A stretch of 64,000 bases of DNA from Serripes groenlandicus (GCA_031761405.1 JASEVX010000134.1:186001-250000); one strand, 5' to 3'. Positions 45,136 to 57,158 are shown, counted from the first letter of the stretch. Translations and numbers: made by a program. Notes: generated from the sequence alone by a model not told the origin.

Positions 45136-45730
45136 ATGAGTCAAATAGGGATTTTAGAACATGCAAAACGCCCCTTATCTAGATTCCTGTTTATTATTGA
45201 AAAGAATGAAGAAATACAATGTATATTGATATAAAATGAATTTTCCAGATTTTGTCTATACTTAGATGGAGCATATGCATGATGCTTTGCCAAAAATGTT
45301 ATTCAATTAACACACAAAAACATATGTATATTTGTGTACGTTATGTTATAAATTGTCTAGTTAATCCATGTCTAACTGACACTTTGCCTTGGCGTCATTT
45401 ATAAAGTTATATTGACATAGAAGTAGTGAGGCTACGCCGTTTCTAGGTCTAAATTACATGTATATGGTCATTTAAGACTGGTGAGACTGCATAATATGGT
45501 ACATAGGCTCCTCTGAGTCTTCACTGGATACAAATGCATTATAACCCCAAATAACTTAATGCAGATCAATAATTGCTAAGTATCTGTTATAAACGGACTA
45601 TTTTATTATTCAAATCATAGCATACATATATATTGATAAAGAATGGTTTTGTGCAGACATATATACACATCTTGATTTTATTTTTATTGTGCAATCAGTA
45701 ACTGTATGTTACATTTTTGTTTCGTTTCAG
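45136..45730. other. Unannotated AT-rich stretch
   Basis: No supported feature. Confidence 0.4.
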
Positions 45731-45800
45731 ATCATGGAAATGTTGACAGATTATAATGCACAATACACAACCTTACTTGTGAAGAAGATTCATAATGTCG
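45731..45800 (+). CDS. Candidate UTP20 exon
   Basis: It follows a strong acceptor (TTTTTGTTTCGTTTCAG) and reads IMEMLTDYNAQYTTLLVKKI then HNV, phase 0 in. A donor GTCG|GTGTAT would give phase 1. It can be laid against the VQNLLKHCVDPTSFLKPIAK-like stretch of UTP20 with few identities. The frame stays open to 45883, so the donor is uncertain. Confidence 0.33.
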
Positions 45801-46139
45801 GTGTATGGGACATATTTACAACCAACCTTTATGTATTGGAAAAGTTGGGGTATATTTACTGTTATTTCCGGTTTCGTTTTTAGTTGAATAAGAGAGGTAA
45901 AAAACAAATGGCAAGTCCTGGATGCAACAAAACGGGTAGAAAACAAAAACAAAAAGACACTTGTACATGATAACTAACATTAAGTAGATCATTTTAACTA
46001 CATATTGTGTCACACAGGGTGAACCTGTTGATAATTTTGATCAGGCAGATCATTTGTTTTGTTAAATGACCCAAGATGTACAATTTAAAAGTAAAACTGT
46101 AAGTTTACTAGCATTTGTCAACAGTAAGAGGCATGAGTA

Positions 46140-46262
46140 AAAAGCATTGTGACAAAAGGAGAATTGCTCGTATGGAGCAATTTCTTCCTCTGCTTCCATG
46201 TTTTCAAAAAGCCGTCTGCTGCAGAGGCGTCAGAAAGTGTCTATTTGAGGACAAGGGTGATT
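46140..46262. mobile_element. TTAA MITE (family N), partial
   Basis: Inner hairpin GAATTGCTCGTATGGAGCAA and GCTGCAGAGGCGTCAG block; the right end is degraded. Confidence 0.65.
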
Positions 46263-46276
46263 GAAATATTATAATT

Positions 46277-47171
46277 AGCTCCTCTGGCTGAAAGCTAGTC
46301 GAGCTTATGTCATGGCGAATTGTCCGTCGTGCGTGCGTTAACTTTTTGCTTCAAACTTCAAACGACTTCTCCTACCTAACCACTTGGCCAATTAAGATGA
46401 AACTTCCTAGGAAACATCCTCTTAATGTCCTCTACTAAATTCATTCAATTTTTTTGGATCCATGCAAAATTCTGGTTTCCATGGCAACCAAATTACAAAA
46501 ATAGATAAACCTTAAAAAAGCTTCTCCTCTGAAAGTGTCAGGCCGATTTTCAAATAATTTTGGTGACCCTCTATCAGATTCCTTCAAGCCAAGTTGATTG
46601 GTTGAAAAACATGGTCGCCAGGGGGGCGGGGCTATTTTGCCTTATATGGCTATAGTGAAAACTTAAAATATCTTGACCTCAAAAAGTGTTTGGCAAATTT
46701 TCAAATAATTTTGTAGAAATGTTCCTTGGGAGACCCTCTATCAGATTCCTTCAAGCCATGTTGATTAGTCAAAAACATGGCCGTCAGATGGTGGGGCTAT
46801 TTTGCCGTATATGGCTATAGTGAAAACTTAAAAATCTTCTCCTCCGAAAGTGTCCGGCTGATTTTCAAATAATTTTGTAGATATGTTCCTTGGGTGACCC
46901 TCTATCAGATTCCTTCAAGGCAAGTTGATTGGTCAAAAACTATGGCTGCCAGGGAGCGGGGCTATTTTGCCTTATATGGCTATAGTAAAAACTTAAAAAA
47001 TCTTCTCCTCCAAAAGTTTCGGGCTGATTTTCAAATAATTTTGTAGAAATGTTCCTAGGATGGTCCTCTATCAGATTCCTTCAACAATGTCAAAAACATG
47101 GCCATCAGGGGGTGGGGCTGTTTGAAGTTTCAATTTTTTTCGGAGTGGTTCTGGCCCTCTTGGGCCTCTTG
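46277..47171 (+). mobile_element. Chimeric element (B' head and tail, family B body)
   Basis: Head AGCTCCTCTGGCTG-AAAG-CTAGTCGAGCT; family-B monomers; tail CGGAGTGGTTCTGGCCC with GGGCCTCTTG. Another B element starts five bases later. Confidence 0.8.
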
Positions 47172-47175
47172 ATTT

Positions 47176-48727
47176 TAGCTCATCTGAGCTTTGCTCAAGG
47201 TGAGTTATTGTGATCGCCTTTTGTCCGGTGTCCGTCGTGCGTCAACTTCTTCTCCTCAGTAACCAGTGGGTCAATTGAGATGAAACTTCACAGAAAGCAT
47301 CCTCTCAATGACCTCACCAGATTTCCTTCAAATTGTAGGGATCCATGCAGAATTCTGGTTTCCATGGCAACGAAATGAAAAAACTTGTTAGCAGATTTTC
47401 GAATAATTTTGTAGAAATGTTCCTTGGATGACCCTCTATAAGATTCCTTCAAGCCATGTTGATTGGTCAAAAACCATGGCCGCCAGGGGGGGGGCGGGGC
47501 TATTTTGCCTTATAAATATGGCTATAGTGAAAACTTAAAAAATCTTCTCCTCTGAAAGTGTCGGGCCTATTTTCAAATAATTTGGTAGAAATGTTCCTTG
47601 GATGACTCTCTATCAGATTCCTTCAAGCCATGTTGATTGGTCGAAAAACATGGCCGCCAGGGGGCCGGGGCTATTTTGCTTTATATGGCTATAGTGAAAA
47701 CTTAAAAAATCTTCTCCTCCAAAAGTGTCAGGCCGATTTTCAAATAATTTTGTAGAAATGTTCCTTAAGTGACCCACTATCAGATTCCTTCAAGCCATGT
47801 TGATTGGTCAAAAAACATGGCCGCCAGTGGGCAGGGCTATTTTGCCTAATATTGCTATAGTGAAAACTTAAAAAATCTTCTTCTCCCAAACTGGTTGGCA
47901 GATTTTCAAATAATTTTGTAGAAATGCTCCTTGGATGACCCTCTATTAGATTCCTTCAAGCTGTGTTGATTGGTAAAAAAACATGGCCACCAGGGGGGGC
48001 GGGGCTATTTTCCCTTATATGGCTATAGTGAAAACTTAAAAAAATCTTCTCAGAAAGTGTCAAGCCGATCTTCAAATGTTTTTGTAGAAATGGTCCTATG
48101 ATGACCCTCTATCAGATTCCTTTAAGCCAAGTTGATTAGTCGAAAAAAATGGCCGCCAGGGGTGCAGGGCTATTTTGCATTATATGGCTATAGTGAAAAC
48201 TTAAAAAATCTTCTTCTCCGAAAGTGTCAGGCTGATTTTCAAATAATTTTGTAGAAATGTTCCTTGGATGACCCACTTTCTGATTCCTTCAAGCCATGTT
48301 GATTGGTCAAAAAACATGGCCGCCAGGGGTGCGGGGCTATTTTGCCTTATATGGCTATAGTGAAGACTTAAAAAATCTTCTTCTCCGAAAGTGTCTGGCC
48401 GATTTTCAAATAATTTTGTACAAATGTTTCTTAAGGGACACACTTTCAGATTCCTTCAAGCCATGTAGATTGGTCAAAAAACATGGGCGGGGGCGGGGCT
48501 ATTTTGCCTTATATGGCTATTGTGAAAACTTAAAAAATCTTCTTCTTCGAAAGTGTCAGGTTGATTTTCAAATAATTATGTAGAAATGTTCCTAGGGTGA
48601 CCCTCTATCAGATTTCTTCAAGCCAAGTTGATTGGTCGGAAACTATGGCTGTCAGGCTTATATAGCTAAAGTGAAAAAAAAAAAAAAAATCAGGTGAGCG
48701 ATTCCAGGGCCATCATGGCCTTCTTGT
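47176..48727 (+). mobile_element. Family B element, full length
   Basis: Head AGCTCATCTGAGC-TTT-GCTCAAGGTGAG, about nine monomers, tail CAGGTGAGCGATTCCAGG, CATCATGGCC and TTCTTGTT. Confidence 0.87.
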
Positions 48728-48810
48728 TTAAATCTGATCAAAGCTTTCTCTGTATAGATTCCAGAGAGTACTGGTACATGTTCATAAGAAGAATTAACTT
48801 CACAATGAAA

Positions 48811-49974
48811 TTATAAGAGCTTATGCCGTGGTGTGGTGTCCTGCGTCCGTCCGTCCATCCATCCGTCCGTCCGTAAACAATTGCTTGTGAACGCGAAGCA
48901 GTCTTCAGTTTTGATTGTATCTCAATCAAACTTATACAATAGTTAGATATCTATGATAGCTCAGTTCCTTTCGCAAAATTGTCAAAATTGCTATAATAGA
49001 GCTTGTGAACACAATAGAGGCTTCATTTACTATCTGATCTTCACCAAACTTACACAGTAGTTAGGTATCTATGAGAGCTTGGTTCCTTTCGCAAACCAGC
49101 CAGATCCGCCCATGCAATACTGGATTATGGCCCTTGGAATTGTCAAAATTGCTATAATTGAGCTTGTGAACACAATAGAGGCTCCATTTACTAACAAATC
49201 TTCACCAAACTTACACAGTAGTTAGGTATCCATGAGAGCTCGGTTCCTTTCACAAACCAGCCAGATCTGCTCATGCAAGACTGGATTATGGCCCTTGAAA
49301 TTGTCAAAATTTCTATAATTGAGCTTGTGAACACAATAGAGGCTCCATTTACTAACTAATCTTCTCCAAACTCAGATAGTAGTTAAATATTGATGATAGC
49401 TTGGTTCATCTTCACCAAACTTACACAGTAGTTAGGTTTCCATGAGAGTTTGGTTCCTTTCGCAAACCAGCCAGATCCGCCCATGCAAGACTGGATTATG
49501 GCCCTTGAAATTGTCAAAATTGCTATAATTGAGCTTGTGAACACAATAGAGGCTCCATTTACTAACTAATCTTCACCAAACTCAGATAGTAGTTAAATAT
49601 TGATGAGAGCTCGGTTCCTTTTGAAAACCAGCCAGATGTGTCCTTTCATGACTGGATTATGGCCCTTGAAATTGTCAAAATTGCTATAATACAGCTTGTG
49701 AACACAATAGAGCCTCCATTTATGATCTGATCTTCACCAAACTTAGATAGTAGTTGAATATTGATGAGAGGTTGGTTCCTTTCGCAAACCTGCCGGATCC
49801 GCCAATGCAAGACTGGGTTATGGCCCTTGAAATTGTCAAAATTGCTATAATACAGCTTGTGAACACAAAAGAGCCTCCATTTACTATCCGATCTTCACCA
49901 TACATACATGCTCTGGATTGAAAATGATCAAAGAACCATACCAGTAGAGCATAGGCCCTCATGGGCCTCTTGTT
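48811..49974 (+). mobile_element. Family D element with degraded head
   Basis: AGAGCTTATGCCG, then (GTCC)n/(ATCC)n, about seven monomers, and the intact tail CCAGTAGAGC, AGGCCC-TCAT-GGGCCT, CTTGTT. Confidence 0.83.
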
Positions 49975-50287
49975 TTCTATGTATATTCAAGTTGATATGT
50001 ACTCATCATGCAACAGAATCTACATGTACAAAATATGCCCCCAATTTTTCAATTTTTGAACATAGTAATGGGAAGAAAAGTTTGAAATTTTTAACACAAC
50101 TGTACATTTTGACCTGTTGATTTTTTTGCAAACTTCAAGGATTGGAAGAAATATTTGAACGGAAACAATATCACAGGCTCTTTTTAAAAAACTTTACCCT
50201 AATTTAACCAATACATAGCAGACAACTTTGAAAATGTCTTTGCAAGCTCACTTTGGTACAGCATGTTTCCTATTTTATTACTCGGTT

Positions 50288-50570
50288 TACCGTAGCTCAG
50301 TCAGTGGAGCCACAGACTGTTAATCCAGGGGTTGTGAGTTCGAACACCAGCTTGGCCTACATTCCTTCCGACATTTGACATGACTACCACCAATGGGCTT
50401 TCAGACTATGTGGAAAAGCAGCCAGTTACTTGGAAAGAATGTTGTGTGAAGTACTGGTATGAGAAAGCCAAGAAACATATGAATAGTTGAACTGGCTGCC
50501 GTGATATGACTGAAAGATTGATGAAAATGGTGTTAAACCCAAATTAATCAATCAAACTATTTTATTACCT
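50288..50570 (+). mobile_element. tRNA-derived SINE, full length
   Basis: ACCGTAGCTCAGTCAGTGG (A box), GGGGTTGTGAGTTCGAACAC (B box), then AAAGCAGCCAGTTACTTGG, GAAGTACTGGTATGAGAAAG, CTGCCGTGATATGACTGAAA and an AATCAATCAA tail. Confidence 0.8.
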
Positions 50571-50679
50571 AATACTTTGAGACTTGGAAAACTTGTTCAT
50601 CTAATACCCTTCTTCTCATTGTATACTAAATATTTTTGGGGTAAAAAGTATACATTTTGATGTATTTTGGTTTTATTAG

Positions 50680-50735
50680 AGAATTGGACAGTGTTGGTTA
50701 AGACTTTACAGGTCAATTTGACAAAAAATCCACAG
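50680..50735 (+). CDS. Candidate UTP20 exon (56 nt)
   Basis: Acceptor GGTTTTATTAG and donor CCACAG|GTGAAA enclose NWTVLVKTLQVNLTKNPQ with two leading bases (phase 1 in, phase 0 out). The phases chain with the candidate at 45731-45800 and with exon 53553. Similarity to the PIAKLFSVIKNKLSR-like segment is only a pattern of hydrophobics and lysines. Confidence 0.25.
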
Positions 50736-50829
50736 GTGAAATTTGTCTATCCTTGTAAGCCTGTGTGGCATGCTTAGACTGATCCAGATCGATACTTTAC
50801 GCAGAGTCCACAATGTTGGTTTGCTCGCA

Positions 50830-51150
50830 GGACTGCTCAAATTAAAGGAAAATCTAGTTCTAGTTAACACTCTGGAAGCCGCATGTTTTACTTGAGCATG
50901 TTGAAACTTTCTCAGAATATTTGCTTGTATGATATCTAGCCTAAGTTTGAATATGTGTCAGATCCAGTAAAGAACTAGGTCACTTAGCCAAACACTGTAG
51001 AAAAATCTTGTTAACACTATAGACACTGCATTTTTGTATTGAGCATTTTGAAACCTTGTCAGAAAGTTTGTCTTGATGATAGGCCAATTTCAAATATTGG
51101 TTATTTTGGATAAAACATTAGGGCACTAAGCCAAGTTGGAGGTAAATCTT
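50830..51150 (+). repeat. Family A monomers, decayed fragment
   Basis: Two to three units with CTGGAAGCCGCATG, TTGAGCATGTTGAAACTTTC and AGAACTAGGTCACT; no head or tail. Confidence 0.7.
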
Positions 51151-51154
51151 ATTA

Positions 51155-51252
51155 ACCCTTTCCTTTATATAGACGCGTTCTGACAAATCATTTGACAAAA
51201 TATGTTTAAAGTTGTCTGCTGCAGAATTTTTGTATGAGGGAAAGGGTTAAGA
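51155..51252. mobile_element. TTAA MITE (family N), internally deleted
   Basis: TTAACCCTTTCC at the left, TGAGGGAAAGGGTTAA at the right, centre missing. Confidence 0.7.
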
Positions 51253-51310
51253 CTGGAAGCGGCACTTTTAGCTTGAGCATGCTGAAACTTTGTCAGAATT
51301 ATTGTTTTTT

Positions 51311-51989
51311 AGCTCTACTGGCCAAAGGCCAGAAGGGCTTATGTCGTGGCGATTTGTCCGTCGTGCGTCCGTCCGTAAACAATTTCTTGTTAACACGATA
51401 CAGTCTTGATTGTATCTCAACCAAACTTATACAGTAGTTAGATATCCATGAGAGCTTGGTTCTTTTCGAAAACCAGCCAGATCCGCCCATGCATGACTAG
51501 ATTATGGCCCTTGAAATGATCAAAATTGCTATAAAAGAGCTTGTTAACACGTTAGTCTTCACTTTTGATTGTATCTCAACCAAACTTAAACAGTAGTTAG
51601 ATATCCATGAGAGCTCGGTTCCTTTCGAAAACCAGCCAGAGATGCCCATGCATGACAGGATTATGGCCCTTGAAATGGTCAAAATTGCTATAATAGAGCT
51701 TGTTAACACGTTACAGTCTTCACTTTTGATTGTATCTCAACCAAACTTATACAGTAATAAGATATTCATGAGAGCTCGGTTCCTTTTGAAAACCAGCCAG
51801 ATCCGCCTATTCATGGCTGGATTATGGCCCTTGAAATTGTCAAAATTGCTATAATACAGCTTATGAACACAATAGAGTTTCCATTTACTACCTGATCTTC
51901 ACCAAACTTAGATGGTATTTGAATATTGATGACATATTGGTTCCTTTTGAAACAAGCCAGATCAATGCCAGTAGAGCATAGGCCCTCAT
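51311..51989 (+). mobile_element. Family D element, 3' hairpin cut
   Basis: Head complete, about four monomers, tail CCAGTAGAGCATAGGCCCTC, then interrupted; family K starts 18 bp on. Confidence 0.83.
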
Positions 51990-52006
51990 ACTATGAAACA
52001 GTTTTT

Positions 52007-53035
52007 AGCTCGACTATTCGAAGAATATGAGAGCTATACTACTCACCCTGGCGTCGGCGTCGGCGTCGGCGTCCACGTCACACTTTGGTTAAGGTTTTGC
52101 ATGCAAGTTCTTAAATACTACATGTATTGCATTGAAACTTTCTACAACCCTACCAAACTATCACACCAATGTAGATTATCAAGTTAGATAACTCTATCCT
52201 GCATTTTATGCAAGTTATGGCCCTTTTTTACTTAGAAATTCTGGTTAAAGTTTTGCGTGCAACTAAAGTAAGAGTCCATATCTCAGTATTTAATTGATGC
52301 ATTGCATTGAAACTTTATACAGCACTACCCAACTATCACACCTATGTAGATTATCAAGTTAGATAACTCTATCCTGCATTTTATGCAAGTTATGGCCCTT
52401 TTTTTACTTAGAAATTCTGGTTAAAGTTTTGCGTGCAACTAAATTAAGAGTCCATATCTCAGTATTTACTTGATGCATTGCATTAAAACTTCTTTCTACA
52501 ACCCTACCCAACTATCACACCTGTGTAGATTATCATCTAAGATAACTCTATCCTGCATTTTATGCAAGTTATGGCCCTTTTTTTACTTAGAAATTCTGGT
52601 TAAAGTTTTGCAACTACATTTAGAGTGTAATCTCAGTAACAACTTGAACAATTGTATTGAAACTTTATACAACCTTTCCCAATTGTACAACTATAAACAC
52701 AACCAATTAAGATAACTCTATCCTGTATATGGTGCAAATTGTTGCCCTTTTTTTACTTAGAAATTATGGTTAAAGGTTTGCGTGCAACTACATTAAGAGT
52801 CCATATCTTAGTAACTACTTGATGCATTCCATTGAAAGGTTATACAACCCTATCTAACCATCAAACCTATGAAAATAATCATGTTAAATAACACTATCCT
52901 GCATATAATGCAAATTATCACCCACTAAGAAATTGTGGTTAATGTTTTGCATGCAACTACATTAGAGTCCATTATCTCGGTAACTTAAATAAGCGGTGGA
53001 ATAGTCGAGCGCGCTGTCCTCCGACAGCTCTTGTT
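52007..53035 (+). mobile_element. Family K element, full length
   Basis: The head AGCTCGACTATTCG / AAGAATATGAGAGCT is followed by (GGCGTC)n. About six monomers follow (GATGCATTGCATTGAAACTT, ATAACTCTATCCTGCATTTT). The tail GGAATAGTCGAGC is the reverse complement of the head, followed by GCTGTC-CTCC-GACAGC and TCTTGTT. Confidence 0.87.
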
Positions 53036-53044
53036 CATTTCATT

Positions 53045-53275
53045 TTGGCCGAGCCTTGGTAGCTCAGTCGGTAGCGAATCGGGCTGCCAATCCGTTGGTT
53101 GTGAGTTTGAATCCCTGCTCGGCCAACTTTCTTTCCGACGATTGACAAAAGTCAATGTGACATGCGTCATTCATCTTCCACCAATGGGCTAAGTCTATGT
53201 GGAAAAGCAGCCAGTTGCTTCGGAAGATTGTTGCGTAGAGTAAACCCCAATCAATCAATCAATCAATCAATCATT
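53045..53275 (+). mobile_element. tRNA-derived SINE, full length with tRNA-like head
   Basis: 53048-53124 can fold as a tRNA: a perfect 7-bp acceptor stem GCCGAGC / GCTCGGC, A box TGGTAGCTCAGTCGGTAGCG, B box GTGAGTTTGAATCCC. The SINE body follows (AAAAGCAGCCAGTTGCTTCG) and ends in (AATC)n. It is a SINE rather than a working tRNA gene because the same body follows other copies. Confidence 0.85.
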
Positions 53276-53552
53276 TAATTTCATTTTGCCACAATGTTTT
53301 TACGTCCATTCAATAAATACTCTTTCATATATTAAAACTTTCCATATTTTTGCCTAGATGTTTTCAAAGTCATATGCTCAGGATTTTGTGTATGTGGGAA
53401 AGGGCTAATTCTACAAAATGTTCTCAAGCAAGATTTATGATTTTCCGACAAAAATTCAAAATTATACTGGAAAAAGTTAACAGAATTTGGATGTGCAAAC
53501 GTTAAAAATATTTCAAGAAAATATCCTATACAATTGATTGCTTTTTTTTTAG

Positions 53553-53708
53553 ACTGAAGATATGTCCCTTCGTGATGCATCAACCAACTGTCTGGTAACC
53601 GTAGTAATCCAGTTTGGTAACCTAGACTACGATGACTATGCCTATAGGACTGTAGTAATTGACTGTCTATTACAAGAGGTCAAAACAGGTCTTCATAATC
53701 GTTTGGAG
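53553..53708 (+). CDS. UTP20: UTP20 exon
   Basis: After the acceptor (T9)AG the exon runs 156 nt to TTGGAG|GTGAGA, phase 0 on both sides. It encodes TEDMSLRDASTNCLVTVVIQ, then FGNLDYDDYAYRTVVIDCLL and QEVKTGLHNRLE. The DMSLxDxxxxCL start, a loop, and the LL.E...GL.. end match UTP20 just upstream of the HDPExDFFENMKHIQ-like block found in the next exon. It joins 54956 without a phase break. Spacing from the preceding certain exon (36824) is 16.7 kb of nested repeats, and about 140 residues expected between them are unaccounted for except by the three weak candidates. Confidence 0.85.
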
Positions 53709-53754
53709 GTGAGAAGTCAATCAGACATCATTTTAGTTGTATCACCTTACTCTT

Positions 53755-54005
53755 CCGGTAGCGACACAGGCTGTCAATGCAGGGGTTGTGAGTTTGAATC
53801 CCAGCTTGGCTAACATTCTTTCTGATGTTTGACAAAAGTCACTGTGACATGCGTCATTCGTCTTTCACCAACGGTCTGATTAACAGTCTATGTGGAAAAG
53901 CAGCCAGTTGCAAGAATGTTGCGTGGTGTACTAGTGTGTACTAGTGTGGGAAAACCAGGAAACGCATGAGTAGGTGAACTGGTTCCCTGCATCTACTGGT
54001 GGGAA
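53755..54005 (+). mobile_element. tRNA-derived SINE
   Basis: GGGGTTGTGAGTTTGAATCC (B box), GACAAAAGTCACTGTGACAT, GTCTATGTGGAAAAGCAGCC, TAGTGTGGGAAAACCAGGAA. The A box is degraded. Confidence 0.75.
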
Positions 54006-54374
54006 AAGGTTAAAGACATACTGCATCCTGCCTGCCACTAGTGAATCTGCATTTCTATGTTTTTGTCAGAAGATGCATTTGGGTTTATAAAATATATAGC
54101 CTGATGGTAAAACTCAAGTGTGACTGCGCGTTTGATCAGACACACTTAATTTGTCACTGGAGATGCAAGAAAAAGAAACTCAAAATATATTTTTAAAAAA
54201 GTATACTGGAATATATATCCAGAGTGAACCACTACGATTTTCAAAGGTTCGAAATGAAACTTAATAATATTGATATGATTTCTGTAATCTGGTGGAAGTA
54301 TGAGACTTTTTCTATTAGTGTACTTGTTCAAGTATAGTATCAATTATATCCCCTTGAAACAGTTTGCCCATGTA

Positions 54375-54604
54375 TTAACCCTTTCCCTCATATAGACGCT
54401 TTCTGACGCCTCTGTAGCAGACAGCGTTTTGAAAACAAAGTGACAAAAGAAGAAATTGCTGAAAACAAGCAATTTCTCCTTTTGCCACAATATTTTCAAC
54501 TTTTATTCATAAGTTATCCATTCAATTATAGAGATTTTCTGATTTTTGACAAAATATGTTCAAAGTCGTCTGCTGCAGAATTGTTGTATGAGGAAAAGGG
54601 TTAA
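54375..54604. mobile_element. TTAA MITE (family N), complete
   Basis: TTAACCCTTTCCCTCATATA to GAGGAAAAGGGTTAA; inner hairpin GAAATTGCTGAAAACAAGCA. Confidence 0.85.
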
Positions 54605-54610
54605 CTGAAA

Positions 54611-54904
54611 TTAACCCTTTCCCACATTATTGGCAAAAATATGAGAAATCTCTTTAAATGATTTTTTTTTTTTTTTTAATAACTTTGAAAACATTGTGAA
54701 ATTATTTCCTTTAGCCACTGAGATTTCAAAAGTGGCCAGCTGGAGCTATCACGGCCCAGCATATAATTATTGAAAAGACTTGAAAACATTTCGGCAATAT
54801 GAGAAATAGATTGTTACTGGCAATGTTTCCTTTTGCAACAATGTTTTCAAAAGTTGTTTGCTGTAGATAAGTCAAAATACATCTGCAAGTTGGAAAAGTT
54901 TAAG
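54611..54904. mobile_element. Divergent TTAA MITE relative
   Basis: It starts TTAACCCTTTCCCACATTAT and ends TTGGAAAAGTTTAA, with ACAATGTTTTCAAAAGTTGT inside. Confidence 0.55.
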
Positions 54905-54955
54905 CTGAAAGGAGAATGAGCTTTGTAATGTTTGATTAATGTTTTATTGTTGCAG

Positions 54956-55096
54956 GTTGTGAGACACGAGTATGTTGTCGTTTTGGCCTCATTAGTTGAT
55001 ATGTTTAAAGAGGTTCAACCATATGATGAATTAAAGGAGCTAAGAGACACTACAGACCCTGAAGCTGACTTCTATGAAAACATAAAACACATACAG
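54956..55096 (+). CDS. UTP20: UTP20 exon
   Basis: It runs from TATTGTTGCAG to ATACAG|GTTTGT (141 nt, 47 codons, phase 0 on both sides). It encodes VVRHEYVVVLASLVDMFKEV, then QPYDELKELRDTTDPEADFY and ENIKHIQ. The DPEADFYENIKHIQ ending is the most recognisable UTP20 signature in the window (DPEMDFFENMKHIQ in vertebrates). The following exon begins with MHKRSREMARLIKHL, continuing the same motif, which fixes the gene identity. Confidence 0.93.
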
Positions 55097-55174
55097 GTTT
55101 GTTGTTTGAAATACATGTATATATTAGGCTTTGGTGTGTAACGTGAACAAAGACATGTTTGAGCCTCTGCCCAG

Positions 55175-55400
55175 CCTTTCTTTCTGGCCGATAAATGAAT
55201 AAAGTAAAGATTTACGGATTGATGGAAGACGAATGACGCTTTATTCGTCTTCCATCAATGGGCAAAGTAGTCTTATGTGGGAAGTACCCAGGTAGCTGGA
55301 AGGAATGTTGTCTTATAGCTGGGAGAAAGGCAGGAAACACCTGTTAGGTGAACTGCCCGCAGTGATGCAGCTGATACTATTGAAAACTGCATTATATGCT
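55175..55400 (+). mobile_element. SINE 3' part, decayed
   Basis: TTCGTCTTCCATCAATGGGC, ATGTGGGAAGTACCCAGG, AGGTGAACTGCCCGCAGTGA. Confidence 0.6.
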
Positions 55401-55610
55401 GCAATCACTAGTCTTAGACATACAACCTGTTTTCAAAAGTGAACAAAGAAGGGTCCGAGTTCTGTCTGAATTGTCACAGATGGAGGACCCCTTTTATGCT
55501 GTAAGTGGAACCTTTTTATTTTACCTGACTTGAGAGGGAGACACATAGGGATCTCTTCTTATTCATCTGTTCTCACTTTCACTTACTGTCATTTTGTTTT
55601 TATTGTACAA

Positions 55611-55961
55611 TTAACCCTTTCCCTCATATAGACGCCTCTACAGCAGACGTCTTTTTGAAATCATGGCTACAAAAAAAGAAAAAGCTCAAAACGACCATTT
55701 TTTTAACTATATTCAAATATTTTACTTTCATTTAACCCTTTCCCTCATATAGACGCTTTCTGACTCCTCTGCAGCAGACGGCATTTTGATAACATAGTGA
55801 CAAAAGAAGAAATTGCTCAAAACAAGCAATTTCTCCTGTTGTCATAATGTTTTCCATTTTTAGTAAAAGGTTATCCTTTCAATTGTAGAGATTTTCTACT
55901 TTTTGACAAAATATGTTCAAAGTCGTCTGCTGCAGAATTGTCGTATGAGGGAAAGGGTTAA
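55611..55961. mobile_element. Two TTAA MITEs in tandem, the first a half copy
   Basis: 55611-55731 is a left half. 55732-55961 is complete (TTAACCCTTTCCCTCATATA ... TGAGGGAAAGGGTTAA). Confidence 0.82.
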
Positions 55962-55969
55962 AGGGAGTT

Positions 55970-57057
55970 TCCAGTCGTCGTCTGTCCGTCTGTTAACAAT
56001 TTCCTACAAATGACTTCTTCTACTAAACCAATGGACAGATTTCAAAATAACTTCACAGGAATGGTCCTTAGGTGGTCCTCTTTCAAAGTTGTTCAAAGAA
56101 TTTAATTCCAAGTAGAACTTTGGCTGCTGCGGCATCAGAAAAGGGGAAAATTGCCTAATCTTAAAAAATCTTCTTGGCCAAAAGTACTGGCCCGATATGT
56201 AAATTATTTTTCACAAATGTTTCTTGGGGTACCCTCTACCAAGATTGTTCAAATATTTCTGATCCGTTGAAAAACATGGCCGCCAGGGGGCAGAGCTTAT
56301 TTTCCTTATATGTGCATTGTTAAAACTTGAAAATCTTCTTGTCCAAAAGTACTGGCCCGATTTGAAAATTGTTTTGCACAAATGTTCCTTGGGGCACCCT
56401 TTACCAACATTGTTCAAATATTTCCGATCCGTTGAAAAACATGGCCGCCAGGGGAGCGGAGCTTATTTTTCTTATATGTGCATTGTTAAAACTTGAAAAA
56501 TCTTCTTGTCCAAAAGTATTGGCCCGATTTGAAAATTGTTTTGCACAATTGTTCCTTGGGGCACCCTTTACCAACATTGTTCAAATATTTCCGATCCGTT
56601 GAAAAACATGGCCGCCAGGGGGGCGAAGCTTGTTTTCCTTATATGTGCATTGTTAAAACTTTAAAAATCTTCTTGTCCAAAAGTACTGGCCTGATTTAAA
56701 AATTATTTTGAACAAATGTTCCTTGGGGCACCCTTTACCAAGATTGTTCAAATATTTTCGATCCGTTGAAATACATGGCCACCAGGGGGCGGAGCTTGTT
56801 TTCCTTATATGTGCGTTGTTAAAACTTTAAAAATCTTCTTGTCCAAAAGCACCTGCCTGAATTAAAAATTATTTGGCACAATTATGTTCCTTGGGTGACC
56901 TTCTTCCAAGGTTATTCAAATAAATCCGATCCATTGAAAAACATGGCCACCAGGGGGGTTGCTTGTTTTCCTTATATGTATAGAGTAAACACTTTGAAGA
57001 CTATTGAAGTTCTATTAAATCAGGTGAGCGATATAGGGCCATCATGGCCCTCTTGTT
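55970..57057 (+). mobile_element. Family C element lacking its 5' hairpin
   Basis: It begins in the GTCGTCGTCTGTCCGTCTGT stretch directly after a MITE end. About six monomers of about 167 bp follow. Tail CAGGTGAGCGATATA, GGGCCAT-C-ATGGCCC, TCTTGTT. Confidence 0.83.
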
Positions 57058-57158
57058 TGAAATTCGTCTGCTGCAGAGTTGTTGCAACTTGTCGGAAAGG
57101 GTTAACAGAGGCGATCTCCAAGAGTGTTATGATGTATATATCATGTTGACTGTTTCAG

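Noticed and set aside
53048..53124. Functional tRNA gene
   Set aside because: It folds well, but is followed by the SINE body shared with other copies and shows a weak anticodon stem.
52985..53258. Minus frame reading SRDSNSQPTDWQPDSLPTEL
   Set aside because: Antisense translation of the SINE tRNA-like head, a common false gene call.
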